64,000 bases of DNA from Candidatus Berkiella aquae (GTDB taxonomy: Bacteria; Pseudomonadota; Gammaproteobacteria; Berkiellales; Berkiellaceae). Position 1 is the stretch's first letter, and each line of letters starts with the position of its first letter. The DNA lies in the NCBI RefSeq assembly GCF_001431295.2, contig NZ_LKAJ02000001.1:3348001-3412000 (forward strand), given 5' to 3'. The notes beneath the pieces were generated by a model that ran no database searches, was not told the origin of the DNA, and saw only the letters and a list, made by a program, of their open reading frames with translations. This document shows, in pieces, positions 8,554 to 16,441 of this stretch. The translations under genes were made by a program, and so were the position numbers.

Positions 8554-8800
8554 AATTCATTGCGTTCCTTGCAATCCAGCACTACTCCTTTGCGCTTGTG
8601 ACCTCAACAATCCTTTGATGAGGGTGGTATCCTTACCCACAAGGCAATCGTGTTCCCTTTATGCTTAATGAGGTTGGCAGTCCTTTGCCGAGATGTGATG
8701 GCAACATTCCTTGTTGCCACGCTGGCACCCACACTAATCCGTTAGCATGGGATACCTCACAATCTATCAAACCAGCTTGGAAGAACAAGGGTGTCTCTTC
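8523..8800 (-). ncRNA. CsrB/RsmZ-type CsrA-sequestering small RNA (predicted)
   Basis: No gene fits 8530-9044, but the minus strand of 8530-8800 folds into a chain of short hairpins carrying GGA motifs. Clear examples are ATTGC/GCAAT (8559-8575), CCTCA/TGAGG (8602-8623), GGTA/TACC (8626-8637), GGCA/TGCC (8676-8689), a perfect 7-bp TGGCAAC/GTTGCCA (8699-8719) and CTAA/TTAG (8734-8745). On the minus strand most loops read AAGGA or CGGA; I count nine GGA motifs. The 3' end is a Rho-independent terminator: 8-bp stem 8529-8536/8546-8553, then UUAUUUUC. The 5' end is uncertain (8800-8830). GGA-in-loop arrays are the defining feature of CsrB/C and RsmY/Z RNAs, which titrate CsrA. Confidence 0.8.
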
Positions 8801-8980
8801 TTAGTTTTTTTTCTGGCCTCTTGCGCACTTTCTTTATTAATTTCATATTTTTCAATCAATTATGTATTTCTGACACGCTGAATTCAGCTTTGCTCTGCAG
8901 CAAATATGGCCAAGCAGCTACAAAGATTTGAGATATTGCTTACAAGCAGAATTGTAAAGAAGGCAACTTGCCAACAAAAC

Positions 8981-9009
8981 TTGACGTAGCAATCTTAACG
9001 TCTTTAATA
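8981..9009 (+). promoter_or_regulatory. Candidate promoter of rsd
   Basis: TTGACG (8981-8986), 17 bases, then TTAATA (9004-9009), 35 bases before the rsd ATG. The -35 is good and the -10 weak. The spacer forms an inverted repeat with the -35 (GACGT/ACGTC). A 12-base perfect palindrome, GCTGAATTCAGC, lies at 8877-8888 between the two divergent units and could serve either. AAGGAGGGG precedes the start codon. Confidence 0.4.
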
Positions 9010-9044
9010 AGAATAAAGGTTTCAAAACCCAAGGAGGGGTCGTT

Positions 9045-9488
9045 ATGCTGTCTTCTACCATTTCTACATGGCTACAAGAACGCCAAGAATGTATTGTGAC
9101 TTTGCATCATCTGTGTAGCTATCGTCCATTTACCTCCGCAAAGGCAGCCTGCATCCTTCCCATGCTGAACGAGTTTTGCGAACTATTAATGGATTATGTC
9201 TCTAGAGGTCATTTTGAGATTTATGAAAAACTTCAATGTGCGAATGAAATACAAATTGATATTGCAAATAAAATGCCAGCCGATTGGCTTACAAAATTAC
9301 TTGTCACAACTGGCACTTGTTTAGACTTTAATGACAAATATGAGTTAACAACTCATCTTGGCCAACTTGAAACAGATCTTTCAAAGCTTGCTTTACAATT
9401 GGCACAACGCTTAGAGTTTGAAGACAGAATGATTGCACTACATTCGCAAGCAAAACAACAACCTGTCTTCATGACGAAAACAGCTTAA
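9045..9488 (+). CDS. rsd: Rsd/AlgQ-family anti-sigma70 factor
   Basis: A 147-aa helical protein. The stretch MLNEFCELLMDYVSRGHFEIYE closely matches the Rsd/AlgQ signature (LxxFCQxLVDYLSAGHFSIYE). The middle shows DFNDKYE and the C-terminus LAQRLEFEDRMIAL, equivalent to the family's RFxLEDxLI. Rsd/AlgQ binds sigma70 region 4 and frees core RNA polymerase for alternative sigma factors. An AAGGAGGGG site precedes the start. In Pseudomonas algQ also lies close to algP and a dsbB homologue. The neighbouring CsrB-like RNA and AlgP-like gene make this a small regulatory cluster. Confidence 0.88.
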   Translation: MLSSTISTWLQERQECIVTLHHLCSYRPFTSAKAACILPMLNEFCELLMDYVSRGHFEIYEKLQCANEIQIDIANKMPADWLTKLLVTTGTCLDFNDKYELTTHLGQLETDLSKLALQLAQRLEFEDRMIALHSQAKQQPVFMTKTA

Positions 9489-9493
9489 TTATG

Positions 9494-9817
9494 TCACTCT
9501 TCTAAGTATTGCAATTTGTCTTTAACCCCATTCCACTTATCGGCCTCTGGTAATGCCTCTTTGTGCGCAGTAATACTAGGCCATTCCTTTGCTTTTTTTG
9601 CATTAATTTCAAGAAATTGAGCCATTTCAGGCGGCAAATCATCTTCCGATGAAATTGCTTCAGCAGGACACTCTGGCTCACACAAGGCACAATCAATGCA
9701 CTCATCTGGATCGATAACCATGAAGTTAGGCCCTTCATGAAAGCAATCAACAGGACAAACTTCTACACAATCGGTATATTTACACTTAATACAGTTATCT
9801 GTTACGACAAAGGTCAT
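9494..9817 (-). CDS. fdxA: 7Fe ferredoxin FdxA
   Basis: A 107-aa [3Fe-4S][4Fe-4S] ferredoxin. Cysteines at 9, 12, 17 and 21 ([15 protein letters not shown]) and 40, 43, 46 and 50 ([12 protein letters not shown]) give the seven-iron layout, and the C-terminal extension ([19 protein letters not shown]) is typical of FdxA. The redox partner is not known. It is convergent with rsd (5 bases apart). In Pseudomonas the RsmZ RNA gene neighbours fdxA; here a CsrB/RsmZ-like RNA lies about 0.7 kb away with rsd between. Confidence 0.95.
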   Translation of the reverse strand: MTFVVTDNCIKCKYTDCVEVCPVDCFHEGPNFMVIDPDECIDCALCEPECPAEAISSEDDLPPEMAQFLEINAKKAKEWPSITAHKEALPEADKWNGVKDKLQYLEE

Positions 9818-9845
9818 TTTGCCCTCGTTTTCCCAAAAGGGGGGG

Positions 9846-9874
9846 ATTATACCATAAGCTTTTTTAAGTGAAAA
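9846..9874 (-). promoter_or_regulatory. fdxA promoter with overlapping palindrome
   Basis: On the minus strand TTTTCA (9874-9869), a 17-base spacer and a perfect TATAAT (9851-9846) precede fdxA. A 10-bp inverted repeat, AAGCTTTTTT (9856-9865) and AAAAAAGCTT (9871-9880), spans the spacer and -35 box and may be an operator shared with the divergent AlgP-like gene, whose possible -10 box is TATACT (9903-9908). Confidence 0.5.
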
Positions 9875-9942
9875 AAGCTTAAAATGTAACTTTTTTCTAC
9901 GCTATACTACTTTTCAGCATTTAACCATCAGTGGAGCACATC

Positions 9943-10824
9943 ATGACCAAAATGAAAAAGGCTAAAAAACCAATGCCTGCAACTAAGAAAGCGCCCGCCA
10001 AAAAAGCACCTGCAGCCAAGAAAGCCCCAGCCGCGAAGAAAGCACCTAATGCTAAAAAGGCTCCCATGGCAAAAGCTCCTGCAGTGAAAAAGGCACCTGC
10101 CGCGAAGAAAGCGCCCGCTGCTAAAAAACCAATGCCTGCAACTAAGAAAGCACCCGTTGCTAAAAAAGCACCCGCTACTAAGAAAGCGCCTGCTGCAAAA
10201 GCACCTTCCATGAAAAAAGCGCCTGCCGCGAAGAAAACACCCGCTATGAAAAAGGCACCCGCGATAAAAACACCCACGGCTAAAAAAGCATTCACTAAAG
10301 CCGCATTAGCACCGAAGACACAACTTCCTATGACCGAAGAACAACTGCAACAACATTTTATACAGAGCCTTGAGCAGTTAGAAAAATATTGGCACAGCAA
10401 AGTAGACAACTTAAAAAAACAAGCTGAACATGCCAAGCTTTTCCCAGATAGCGCAGATATTCAAATGATTCGTGAGGATCTTGATGACGCTATTAATCAA
10501 GCCAATAAATACTCCGCATTGCAAGACATGATCATTGAATTCGAACAAGATTGGACCAGCCAAACCGTGCTTGCCAATACCATGAAAACCGAAAAGAAAG
10601 CTAAAAACGAGCTTACCCCTGCTGTGATGCCAGCCACAGAAGCATCCAACTTAGCAACTGAAATTGATCTTGAAGAAGACGCTTTACTTGAAGACATCGA
10701 CGATGAACTAGCTAATGAATATGATGATGAAGCAGCATCTGAGCTAGAATTTGCAGATGATTCTGCAGCATTCTTTCCAGAAGAAGACTTCTTTGACGAA
10801 GATTCTGAAGATTACGCTAACTAA
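9943..10824 (+). CDS. AlgP/histone H1-like KAP-repeat protein
   Basis: The ATG at 9943 has GGAG six bases upstream and gives 293 aa; a GTG at 9931 is less likely. Residues 1 to about 118 are almost only Lys, Ala and Pro (KKAPAAKKAP-type repeats), resembling eukaryotic histone H1 tails and Pseudomonas AlgP. Residues 120-210 are helical (EEQLQQHFIQSLEQLEKYWHSKV). The end (235-293) is strongly acidic (LEEDALLEDIDDEL, FFPEEDFFDEDSEDY). I infer nucleoid binding through the basic arm. The acidic tail differs from classical AlgP and could self-inhibit or bind basic partners. It is divergent from fdxA and convergent with the HAD gene. Confidence 0.75.
   Translation: MTKMKKAKKPMPATKKAPAKKAPAAKKAPAAKKAPNAKKAPMAKAPAVKKAPAAKKAPAAKKPMPATKKAPVAKKAPATKKAPAAKAPSMKKAPAAKKTPAMKKAPAIKTPTAKKAFTKAALAPKTQLPMTEEQLQQHFIQSLEQLEKYWHSKVDNLKKQAEHAKLFPDSADIQMIREDLDDAINQANKYSALQDMIIEFEQDWTSQTVLANTMKTEKKAKNELTPAVMPATEASNLATEIDLEEDALLEDIDDELANEYDDEAASELEFADDSAAFFPEEDFFDEDSEDYAN
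9962..10151 (+). repeat. 31-bp direct repeat inside the KAP-repeat region
   Basis: An identical 31-base stretch occurs at 9962-9992 and 10121-10151, 159 bases (53 codons) apart, encoding KKPMPATKK in both places. Recombination or slippage between the copies would remove or add 53 in-frame codons, so length variation of the basic arm between strains is expected. Confidence 0.85.
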
Positions 10825-10848
10825 TCGCCATTTCTGATACAAAGACCT

Positions 10849-10886
10849 GGTACACTTCAAGCAACAAAATGGATTTGAAGTGTACC
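10849..10886. terminator. Convergent stem-loop between the AlgP-like gene and the HAD phosphatase
   Basis: Perfect 12-bp arms GGTACACTTCAA (10849-10860) and TTGAAGTGTACC (10875-10886) with a 14-base loop lie between two converging genes. There is no strong T tract on either side, so a terminator role is inferred from placement. Confidence 0.55.
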
Positions 10887-10890
10887 TCTG

Positions 10891-11466
10891 CTACCCCAAG
10901 ATCCTAATCAAACACCGCTCTAATACTCGCAGGCTACTGAAAAATAATTCTTTACAAGGATGACGCAAATAATGCTGATAGGGCTTGGTAAAGTAGTACC
11001 CTTGGCTGTAAGCAAGACACACAGATAACATCCCTGTTAACAATCTATCATCCAGTAAAGCAACGCGATGTGCAGAAATTCCTTTATATTCTGCTACCTG
11101 CAAAATACCTTGTGGATACGGCTTTCTTCTAACGCTATGGACAATGAAAATTAAAGGAAAATGCTTTTGAAAATACGCAATTCGCTCAGGTTTTGGCTTA
11201 TTGGTAAATAAAGCAATGCGTTGCTCACCGATGGTTTGGCACAGATGCTTTAACCAACGTTCTGCTTCTGGCAAGGGTGTGTTGGCATCATGCCAGGCTA
11301 ACACCCCATCAAAATCCAGAATTAATACCGCAATATTGTCTGCCTCTAACCTTTCTGGCGTTAATTCAGATAATCCATTGACTCGTTGCTCTGCCTCAAC
11401 TAGAAAACGCTTTAGCGCCTTTCGCTGTTGCCATCCCATTTTAATTGCATACCACCACCTAAACAT
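10891..11466 (-). CDS. HAD-family phosphatase (YqeG-like)
   Basis: A 191-aa HAD-superfamily hydrolase. Motif I is LILDFDGVLA (Asp51 nucleophile, Asp53 acid/base), motif II ALFTNKP, motif III the lysine of RRKPYPQGI, and motif IV VALLDDRLLTG. The layout resembles the class III YqeG/PGP-phosphatase group, but the first 45 residues (WWYAIKMGWQQRKALKRFLVEAE) form an amphipathic helix not needed for catalysis, perhaps a membrane contact. The substrate is unknown. The hydroxyacid dehydrogenase gene lies 30 bases upstream on the same strand. Confidence 0.75.
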   Translation of the reverse strand: MFRWWYAIKMGWQQRKALKRFLVEAEQRVNGLSELTPERLEADNIAVLILDFDGVLAWHDANTPLPEAERWLKHLCQTIGEQRIALFTNKPKPERIAYFQKHFPLIFIVHSVRRKPYPQGILQVAEYKGISAHRVALLDDRLLTGMLSVCLAYSQGYYFTKPYQHYLRHPCKELFFSSLRVLERCLIRILG

Positions 11467-11496
11467 TGTCTTTGTTATCCCTCTTAATATTGTCGT

Positions 11497-12447
11497 TTAT
11501 GCCACTTTGTTTCGTGGTTGATGAGCTAAAAAAGCCTTCATATTCTCAACGACTTCATCTAACAAGCGTTGTCTTGCTTCACGAGTCGACCAAGCAACAT
11601 GGGGTGTCATAATTAATCTTGGGATCGGTTGTACTAACAGTGGATGCGTGGGGGGTGGCGGCTCTGTTGATAACACATCAACCGCAGCTCCACCTAAATG
11701 GCCGGACAATAACGCTTTTGCCAACGCACTCTCATCAACTAATCCACCTCTTGCCACATTAATTAAAAAGGCACCCGGTTTCATTTGCTTCAATGCGGCT
11801 TCATCAATCAAATGTTTGGTTTGTATTGTCAAAGGACAATGCAAACTAAGCACATCAACTTGTGGTAATAATGCTTTCAACGATAAGCGCCCTGGCCGGG
11901 GATCATTTTCTTTCCCTGCAATTAACACTTCCATCCCCAATGCTTTTGCTACTTTAGCAACGCCTTGACCGATAGTACCATAGCCTACAATCCCAAGGAT
12001 TTTGCCTGATAGTTCATGCGTTTGGTAATTCTGCAAGCAAAACTGTTGGGATTGGCTCCAAACCCCTTGCTGTACCAAGGTATGATAGTCAATCATTCGG
12101 GTTGCCATATTAATTAAAAACCCTATCGTTTGCTGGATAACTGATGCGGTAGAATAGCCTGCAACGTTACAAACCGTGATCCCTTGAGCCTTTGCTTGCA
12201 CCAAATCAATATGGTCACAGCCTGTTGCGGCAACAAGAATACATTGCAACGTTGATGTGTTTTTCAACAAAGATGCGTCAAGGGGTACTTTATTTGAAAC
12301 AACAACCTGCGCACCCTTGATGCGTTCTTGTATCTCATTGCGAGGTGTTAAGCCGAAGAACTCCCAACGCTCAAGCGTAGAAGTTAAGGCACTAAAATCC
12401 AGATCGTTTTGATCGAGTGTCTGATAATCTAGGAATACCCCTTTCAC
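11497..12447 (-). CDS. NAD-dependent D-2-hydroxyacid dehydrogenase (glycerate dehydrogenase-like)
   Basis: The GTG at 12447, with AGGGAG seven bases upstream, gives 316 aa beginning VKGVFLDYQTLDQ, the usual HprA-type start; a TTG 30 bases further out lacks a site. The Rossmann motif is GIVGYGTIGQG near residue 147. The catalytic set is present: Arg in NVARGGLVDE, Glu in TEPPPP and His in TPHVAWST. It probably reduces hydroxypyruvate or glyoxylate to D-glycerate or glycolate with NADH. Substrate choice inside this family cannot be read reliably. Confidence 0.85.
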   Translation of the reverse strand: MKGVFLDYQTLDQNDLDFSALTSTLERWEFFGLTPRNEIQERIKGAQVVVSNKVPLDASLLKNTSTLQCILVAATGCDHIDLVQAKAQGITVCNVAGYSTASVIQQTIGFLINMATRMIDYHTLVQQGVWSQSQQFCLQNYQTHELSGKILGIVGYGTIGQGVAKVAKALGMEVLIAGKENDPRPGRLSLKALLPQVDVLSLHCPLTIQTKHLIDEAALKQMKPGAFLINVARGGLVDESALAKALLSGHLGGAAVDVLSTEPPPPTHPLLVQPIPRLIMTPHVAWSTREARQRLLDEVVENMKAFLAHQPRNKVA

Positions 12448-12542
12448 TTTTCTTCTCCCTCTTGTTAAGCGAGGCAAACCTTATGAAATATTGCCCAGCA
12501 AAACAAGCCCTTATAGAACTTTTGCCGTAAGGGGGATCAGAA

Positions 12543-12719
12543 TTAGGGTTTTTTAATGTAGATTTTCTCTTCTGACAATTCAGATGAGAATATAGCTGAA
12601 TTACTTTTTTGTGCGCTGTTGGCGTCAGGCTCACTTGCTAAACGCACTACCCAAGCAAAGAGAAAGCCCACCGCAGTCAAAATGGACAGAAGACTAATCG
12701 TAAAGATGAGACCAACCAT
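12543..12719 (-). CDS. 58-aa single-span membrane protein (possibly CcoS-like)
   Basis: An ATG at 12719 with AAGGGAAG in front opens a 58-codon frame. Residues 2-24 (VGLIFTISLL through FLFAWVV) form one transmembrane helix, followed by a charged tail ending EEKIYIKKP. The helix-FAWVVR arrangement loosely recalls CcoS, the small cbb3-oxidase assembly protein, but the CcoS GQFDD segment is missing and no cco genes are near. I would call it a hypothetical membrane protein. It is the only coding content I see in the gap 12448-12823. Confidence 0.5.
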   Translation of the reverse strand: MVGLIFTISLLSILTAVGFLFAWVVRLASEPDANSAQKSNSAIFSSELSEEKIYIKKP

Positions 12720-12823
12720 GGCACACTTCCCTTAGACCGAATCATTTCGGTTTTATAATGATGACAATCCTTTCATCGATGGTCTCTTAATTGTATGACA
12801 GGTTCGTCGATTGCGCAAACCGG

Positions 12824-14728
12824 CTAATGCTCTTCTTCCAAATAGGTATAGCCAATTAATCCGGAAGCAAGCATATCCAGATACATACGGCGCGCTTCGG
12901 GTAAAATAGCGGCATTTTCTAACTGTTGTTTATAGCTATACATCAGTTGCTGGGGCTCATAATGAACCATGCGTAAAACACTATCCACACGGTCGCCAAG
13001 CACAGGCTCTACTAATGCCACATTTCCTTGTGCATCCAATTCAACATGAACCGAGTCTGTATCCCCAAATAAATTGTGCATATCCCCTAAAATCTCTTGG
13101 TAAGCACCCACCAAAAAAATCCCTAAGCAATGGCTTTTGCCCGCACGGCAAGGTGGTAAAGGCAAGCTACTTTCAATCCCCTGGCCATCCACATAATAAT
13201 TGATCCGACCATCCGAATCACAAGTTAAATCTTGCAAAACAACACGCTGTGTCGGTTTTTCCAATAACCCTTCTAGTGGCATAATGGGAAAAATTTGCTG
13301 AATAGCCCAGGCATCTGGAATAGATTGAAATAATGAAAAATTACAAAACAATTTATCTGCAAGCTTCTCATTTAACTCATCTAATAACTCACGCTGCGAA
13401 CGGTTTTGTGCCGATAATCTACCGCGAACCTGATAGCAAATGCGATAATAGATATCTTCTGCAAGCGCTTTTTGTGCAATCTCAATTTTGCCATCATTAA
13501 AGGCTTCATGAACTTTCGTTAGCAACCCTACACTATCGTGGTAACTTTCAATAAGGGGTGCTTTATCCAAAGACTGCTGCAATTGCCATAAATGTTGAAT
13601 CAATGATGGTGCTTGCTCATCGGGTGGGAGCAACTCATGGGGACGAAACAGATTATCGGTATCGATGACCTGTGTAATGAGTACCGCATGATGCGCTGTC
13701 AGCGCTCGCCCTGATTCTGTGATAATGTTAGGTGTGGTCAGATTATTTTTTTCACATACCTTATGAAAAGCACCAACGACGGCATCTGCATAATCATTAA
13801 CGCTATAATTCATTGAGCAATCATTTCGTGATTGAGTACCATCGTAATCAATACCCAGTCCACCGCCCACATCGACCGTTGAGATGGCAATTCCCATTTC
13901 ATGTAATTTGGCATAATACTGAGCGCACTCTTCAAAGCCGCGTTTAATATCATGCAAATTGGCTATTTGTGAGCCTAAATGAAAATGAATTAATTGCAAA
14001 GCACTTAATAATTTGGCTTCCTTTAGTCTATCGATTAGCGTTAGAATTTGACCGGCTGTTAAACCAAATTTTGATTTCTCACCACCGGTATTTTGCCATT
14101 TCCCTTTACCTATCGAAGATAAACGTATTCTCATACCTAATAACGGTGTCACGCCCATGCGCTCAGATTCTTCTAAAATGAGTTCAAGTTCCGAGGGCTT
14201 TTCAACAATCAGAAAAATACGATGGCCTAAGACGCGGCCTATCAAGGCCAAACGAATATATTCGCGATCTTTATAACCATTACAAATAATGACGCTATTA
14301 GGCTTTTGGCTTAACGCCATCACTGCCATTAGTTCTGGTTTACTGCCTGCTTCTAAACCAACATTATCTTTACCTGATCGCAAAAGCTGTTCAACCACAC
14401 GTCGATGTTGATTCACTTTAATGGGATAGACGCAAGTGTATTCACCTGGGTAATTCAATTTTGCGCGAGCTTGGTCGAACGCTTGGCAAAGTCTTTGTAC
14501 TCTGTCTTTTAAAATATCTGAAAAACGCACTAATACGGGTAATGTTAAACCCGCTCGTTTTAATGATTGTACTAAAGAGGGAAAAGAAACTTCTTTTTGA
14601 CCATCCGATAATTTAGCTATCAATTCGCCTTGCTGATTAATATCGAAATAACCATCGCTCCAATGATCGACATTATAAACATCCCGTGCATCCTCAATTG
14701 TCCAATCATTGTGCGTCGTCTTTTTCAT
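12824..14728 (-). CDS. speA: Biosynthetic arginine decarboxylase
   Basis: This PLP enzyme of the alanine-racemase/ODC fold makes agmatine from arginine, the first step of putrescine synthesis. At 634 aa it is full length. Key features are the PLP lysine K104 in CVYPIKVNQHRR, HFHLGSQIANL, the DVGGGLGIDYDG phosphate loop, ITESGRALTAHHA and the C-terminal LFGDTDSVHVEL, IGYTYLEEE. Spermidine synthase is encoded 120 bases away, divergently. No agmatinase (speB), agmatine deiminase or AdoMet decarboxylase (speD) is in the window, so the middle of the pathway must lie elsewhere. Confidence 0.97.
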   Translation of the reverse strand: MKKTTHNDWTIEDARDVYNVDHWSDGYFDINQQGELIAKLSDGQKEVSFPSLVQSLKRAGLTLPVLVRFSDILKDRVQRLCQAFDQARAKLNYPGEYTCVYPIKVNQHRRVVEQLLRSGKDNVGLEAGSKPELMAVMALSQKPNSVIICNGYKDREYIRLALIGRVLGHRIFLIVEKPSELELILEESERMGVTPLLGMRIRLSSIGKGKWQNTGGEKSKFGLTAGQILTLIDRLKEAKLLSALQLIHFHLGSQIANLHDIKRGFEECAQYYAKLHEMGIAISTVDVGGGLGIDYDGTQSRNDCSMNYSVNDYADAVVGAFHKVCEKNNLTTPNIITESGRALTAHHAVLITQVIDTDNLFRPHELLPPDEQAPSLIQHLWQLQQSLDKAPLIESYHDSVGLLTKVHEAFNDGKIEIAQKALAEDIYYRICYQVRGRLSAQNRSQRELLDELNEKLADKLFCNFSLFQSIPDAWAIQQIFPIMPLEGLLEKPTQRVVLQDLTCDSDGRINYYVDGQGIESSLPLPPCRAGKSHCLGIFLVGAYQEILGDMHNLFGDTDSVHVELDAQGNVALVEPVLGDRVDSVLRMVHYEPQQLMYSYKQQLENAAILPEARRMYLDMLASGLIGYTYLEEEH

Positions 14729-14848
14729 CTGGATAGGCTACCTCATGTTTGATAGCCGACATGTTAGCTAGCTTTATTCTGGCATGCAAGTCTTTTCTAG
14801 GGTATCTTTGCACCCTTCTTTCTGGCCGTTAAAGAGGATGCTCTTATC

Positions 14849-15706
14849 ATGTTTAACAATCCATCATGGTTTACTGAAGCCAATACCAGCTGGGGAACCG
14901 GTTTTAGTCTACAAATTAAGGCAAAAATCTGCGAAGAACAATCGCCTTATCAAAAAGTAGCTATTTACGAGACCACTCATTTCGGCTACTTAATGACCAT
15001 TGATGACATCATTATGCTCAGCACTTGCGATAATTTTCTTTATCATGAAATGATGTCGCATCCTGTTTTATTCACCCATCCCAATCCCAAAAATGTGGTT
15101 ATTATTGGGGGCGGAGATTGCGGTACATTGAAAGAAGTGCTGAAACACCCTGTTGATTCGGTTGTGCAAATTGACATCGATGAAAAAGTAACCCAACTTG
15201 CTGAGAAATATTTTCCTGAACTTTGCAGTTCGAACAATGATCCTCGAGCAACCTTACTTTTCCAAGATGGTATTCGTTGGATGCAAGAAGCAAAAACCGG
15301 TAGCATCGATATTATTATTGTTGATTCAACCGATCCCATCGGCCCCGCTGAAGGGCTCTTTAATCAAGCCTTCTATGAACAATGTTATCGTGTTTTAAGA
15401 GAAGATGGTTTACTGGTTCAACAAAGTGAATCTCCATTAATTCATCAGCAATTGTTAAAAGATATGCGCCATGCGATGAAAAAAGCGGATTTTACCGATT
15501 TGTTAACCATCACTTTCCCACAACCAGTTTATCCTTCAGGTTGGTGGAGCGCGACAATTGCAGGCAAAAAGCAATTACCTCTTTTTCGTAAAGATGAGGC
15601 AACCTTCAATCAATTAGCAACCAAATATTATCAGTTTGCGATTCATGAAGCGGCTTTAACGCCAATCCCCATGTTAAAGGATGTGTTGGGACTCAATAAT
15701 AAATAG
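14849..15706 (+). CDS. speE: Spermidine synthase
   Basis: SpeE transfers aminopropyl from decarboxylated AdoMet to putrescine. The 285-aa protein has the N-terminal beta domain (WFTEANTSWGTGFSLQI) and the Rossmann domain with VIIGGGDCGTLKEVLKH (Asp90), QIDIDEKV, and the active-site VDSTDPIGPAEGLF (Asp159, Asp162). QSESPLIH and PQPVYPSGWWSAT are also typical. The usual GGGDG motif reads GGGDC (Cys91), a minor deviation unlikely to abolish binding. It is divergent from speA. Confidence 0.95.
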   Translation: MFNNPSWFTEANTSWGTGFSLQIKAKICEEQSPYQKVAIYETTHFGYLMTIDDIIMLSTCDNFLYHEMMSHPVLFTHPNPKNVVIIGGGDCGTLKEVLKHPVDSVVQIDIDEKVTQLAEKYFPELCSSNNDPRATLLFQDGIRWMQEAKTGSIDIIIVDSTDPIGPAEGLFNQAFYEQCYRVLREDGLLVQQSESPLIHQQLLKDMRHAMKKADFTDLLTITFPQPVYPSGWWSATIAGKKQLPLFRKDEATFNQLATKYYQFAIHEAALTPIPMLKDVLGLNNK

Positions 15707-15712
15707 ATAGCG

Positions 15713-16129
<417 letters not shown>

Positions 16130-16180
16130 CTATGATACGGTCACAACCATCCCGCTTACTACCCTTAATCATAGGAGAAA

Positions 16181-16441
16181 ATGATGTTCGATCCCAAGCT
16201 TGCGCAAGATATGGCAAAGCAGTTTGTCGACTCTCTTCCTTCTGGCGTTAAAGCAATCCAACAAGAAATTGAAAATCAGTTGCGTCAGTTTTTACAACAA
16301 TCTTTCAATAAAATGGATCTGGTGACGCGAGAAGAGTTTGATATTCAAACCCAAGTGTTAGCAAAAACACGTGCTAAATTAACGACACTTGAGGAAACGG
16401 TAAAAACACTAGAAAGTAAATTATCTGATCAATCATCCTGA
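16181..16441 (+). CDS. ubiK: Ubiquinone biosynthesis accessory factor UbiK (YqiC/BMFP)
   Basis: An 86-aa protein with AGGAG before tandem ATGs. An N-terminal amphipathic helix (FDPKLAQDMAKQFVDSLP) is followed by EIENQLRQFLQQSFNKMDLVTREEFDIQTQVLAKTRAKL and a C-terminal coiled coil, the BMFP pattern. UbiK binds UbiJ and supports aerobic ubiquinone synthesis. The last 13 bases overlap the convergent phosphatidyltransferase gene. Confidence 0.9.
   Translation: MMFDPKLAQDMAKQFVDSLPSGVKAIQQEIENQLRQFLQQSFNKMDLVTREEFDIQTQVLAKTRAKLTTLEETVKTLESKLSDQSS

Noticed and set aside
8349-8582. Minus-strand frame of 77 codons overlapping dsbB and the RNA terminator
   Set aside because: It lies opposite well-conserved dsbB and across the terminator hairpin, with no ribosome site.
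8530-8800. 6S RNA or a riboswitch in the gap after dsbB
   Set aside because: 6S RNA is one long bulged hairpin, while this region is a series of short hairpins with GGA loops. No aptamer pattern was recognised and no downstream gene fits on that strand.
9921-10436. Long reading frame opposite the KAP-repeat gene encoding a Gly/Ala/Phe-rich chain
   Set aside because: It is the mirror of the Lys/Ala/Pro repeat codons. It has no ribosome site and its composition follows from the sense repeats.
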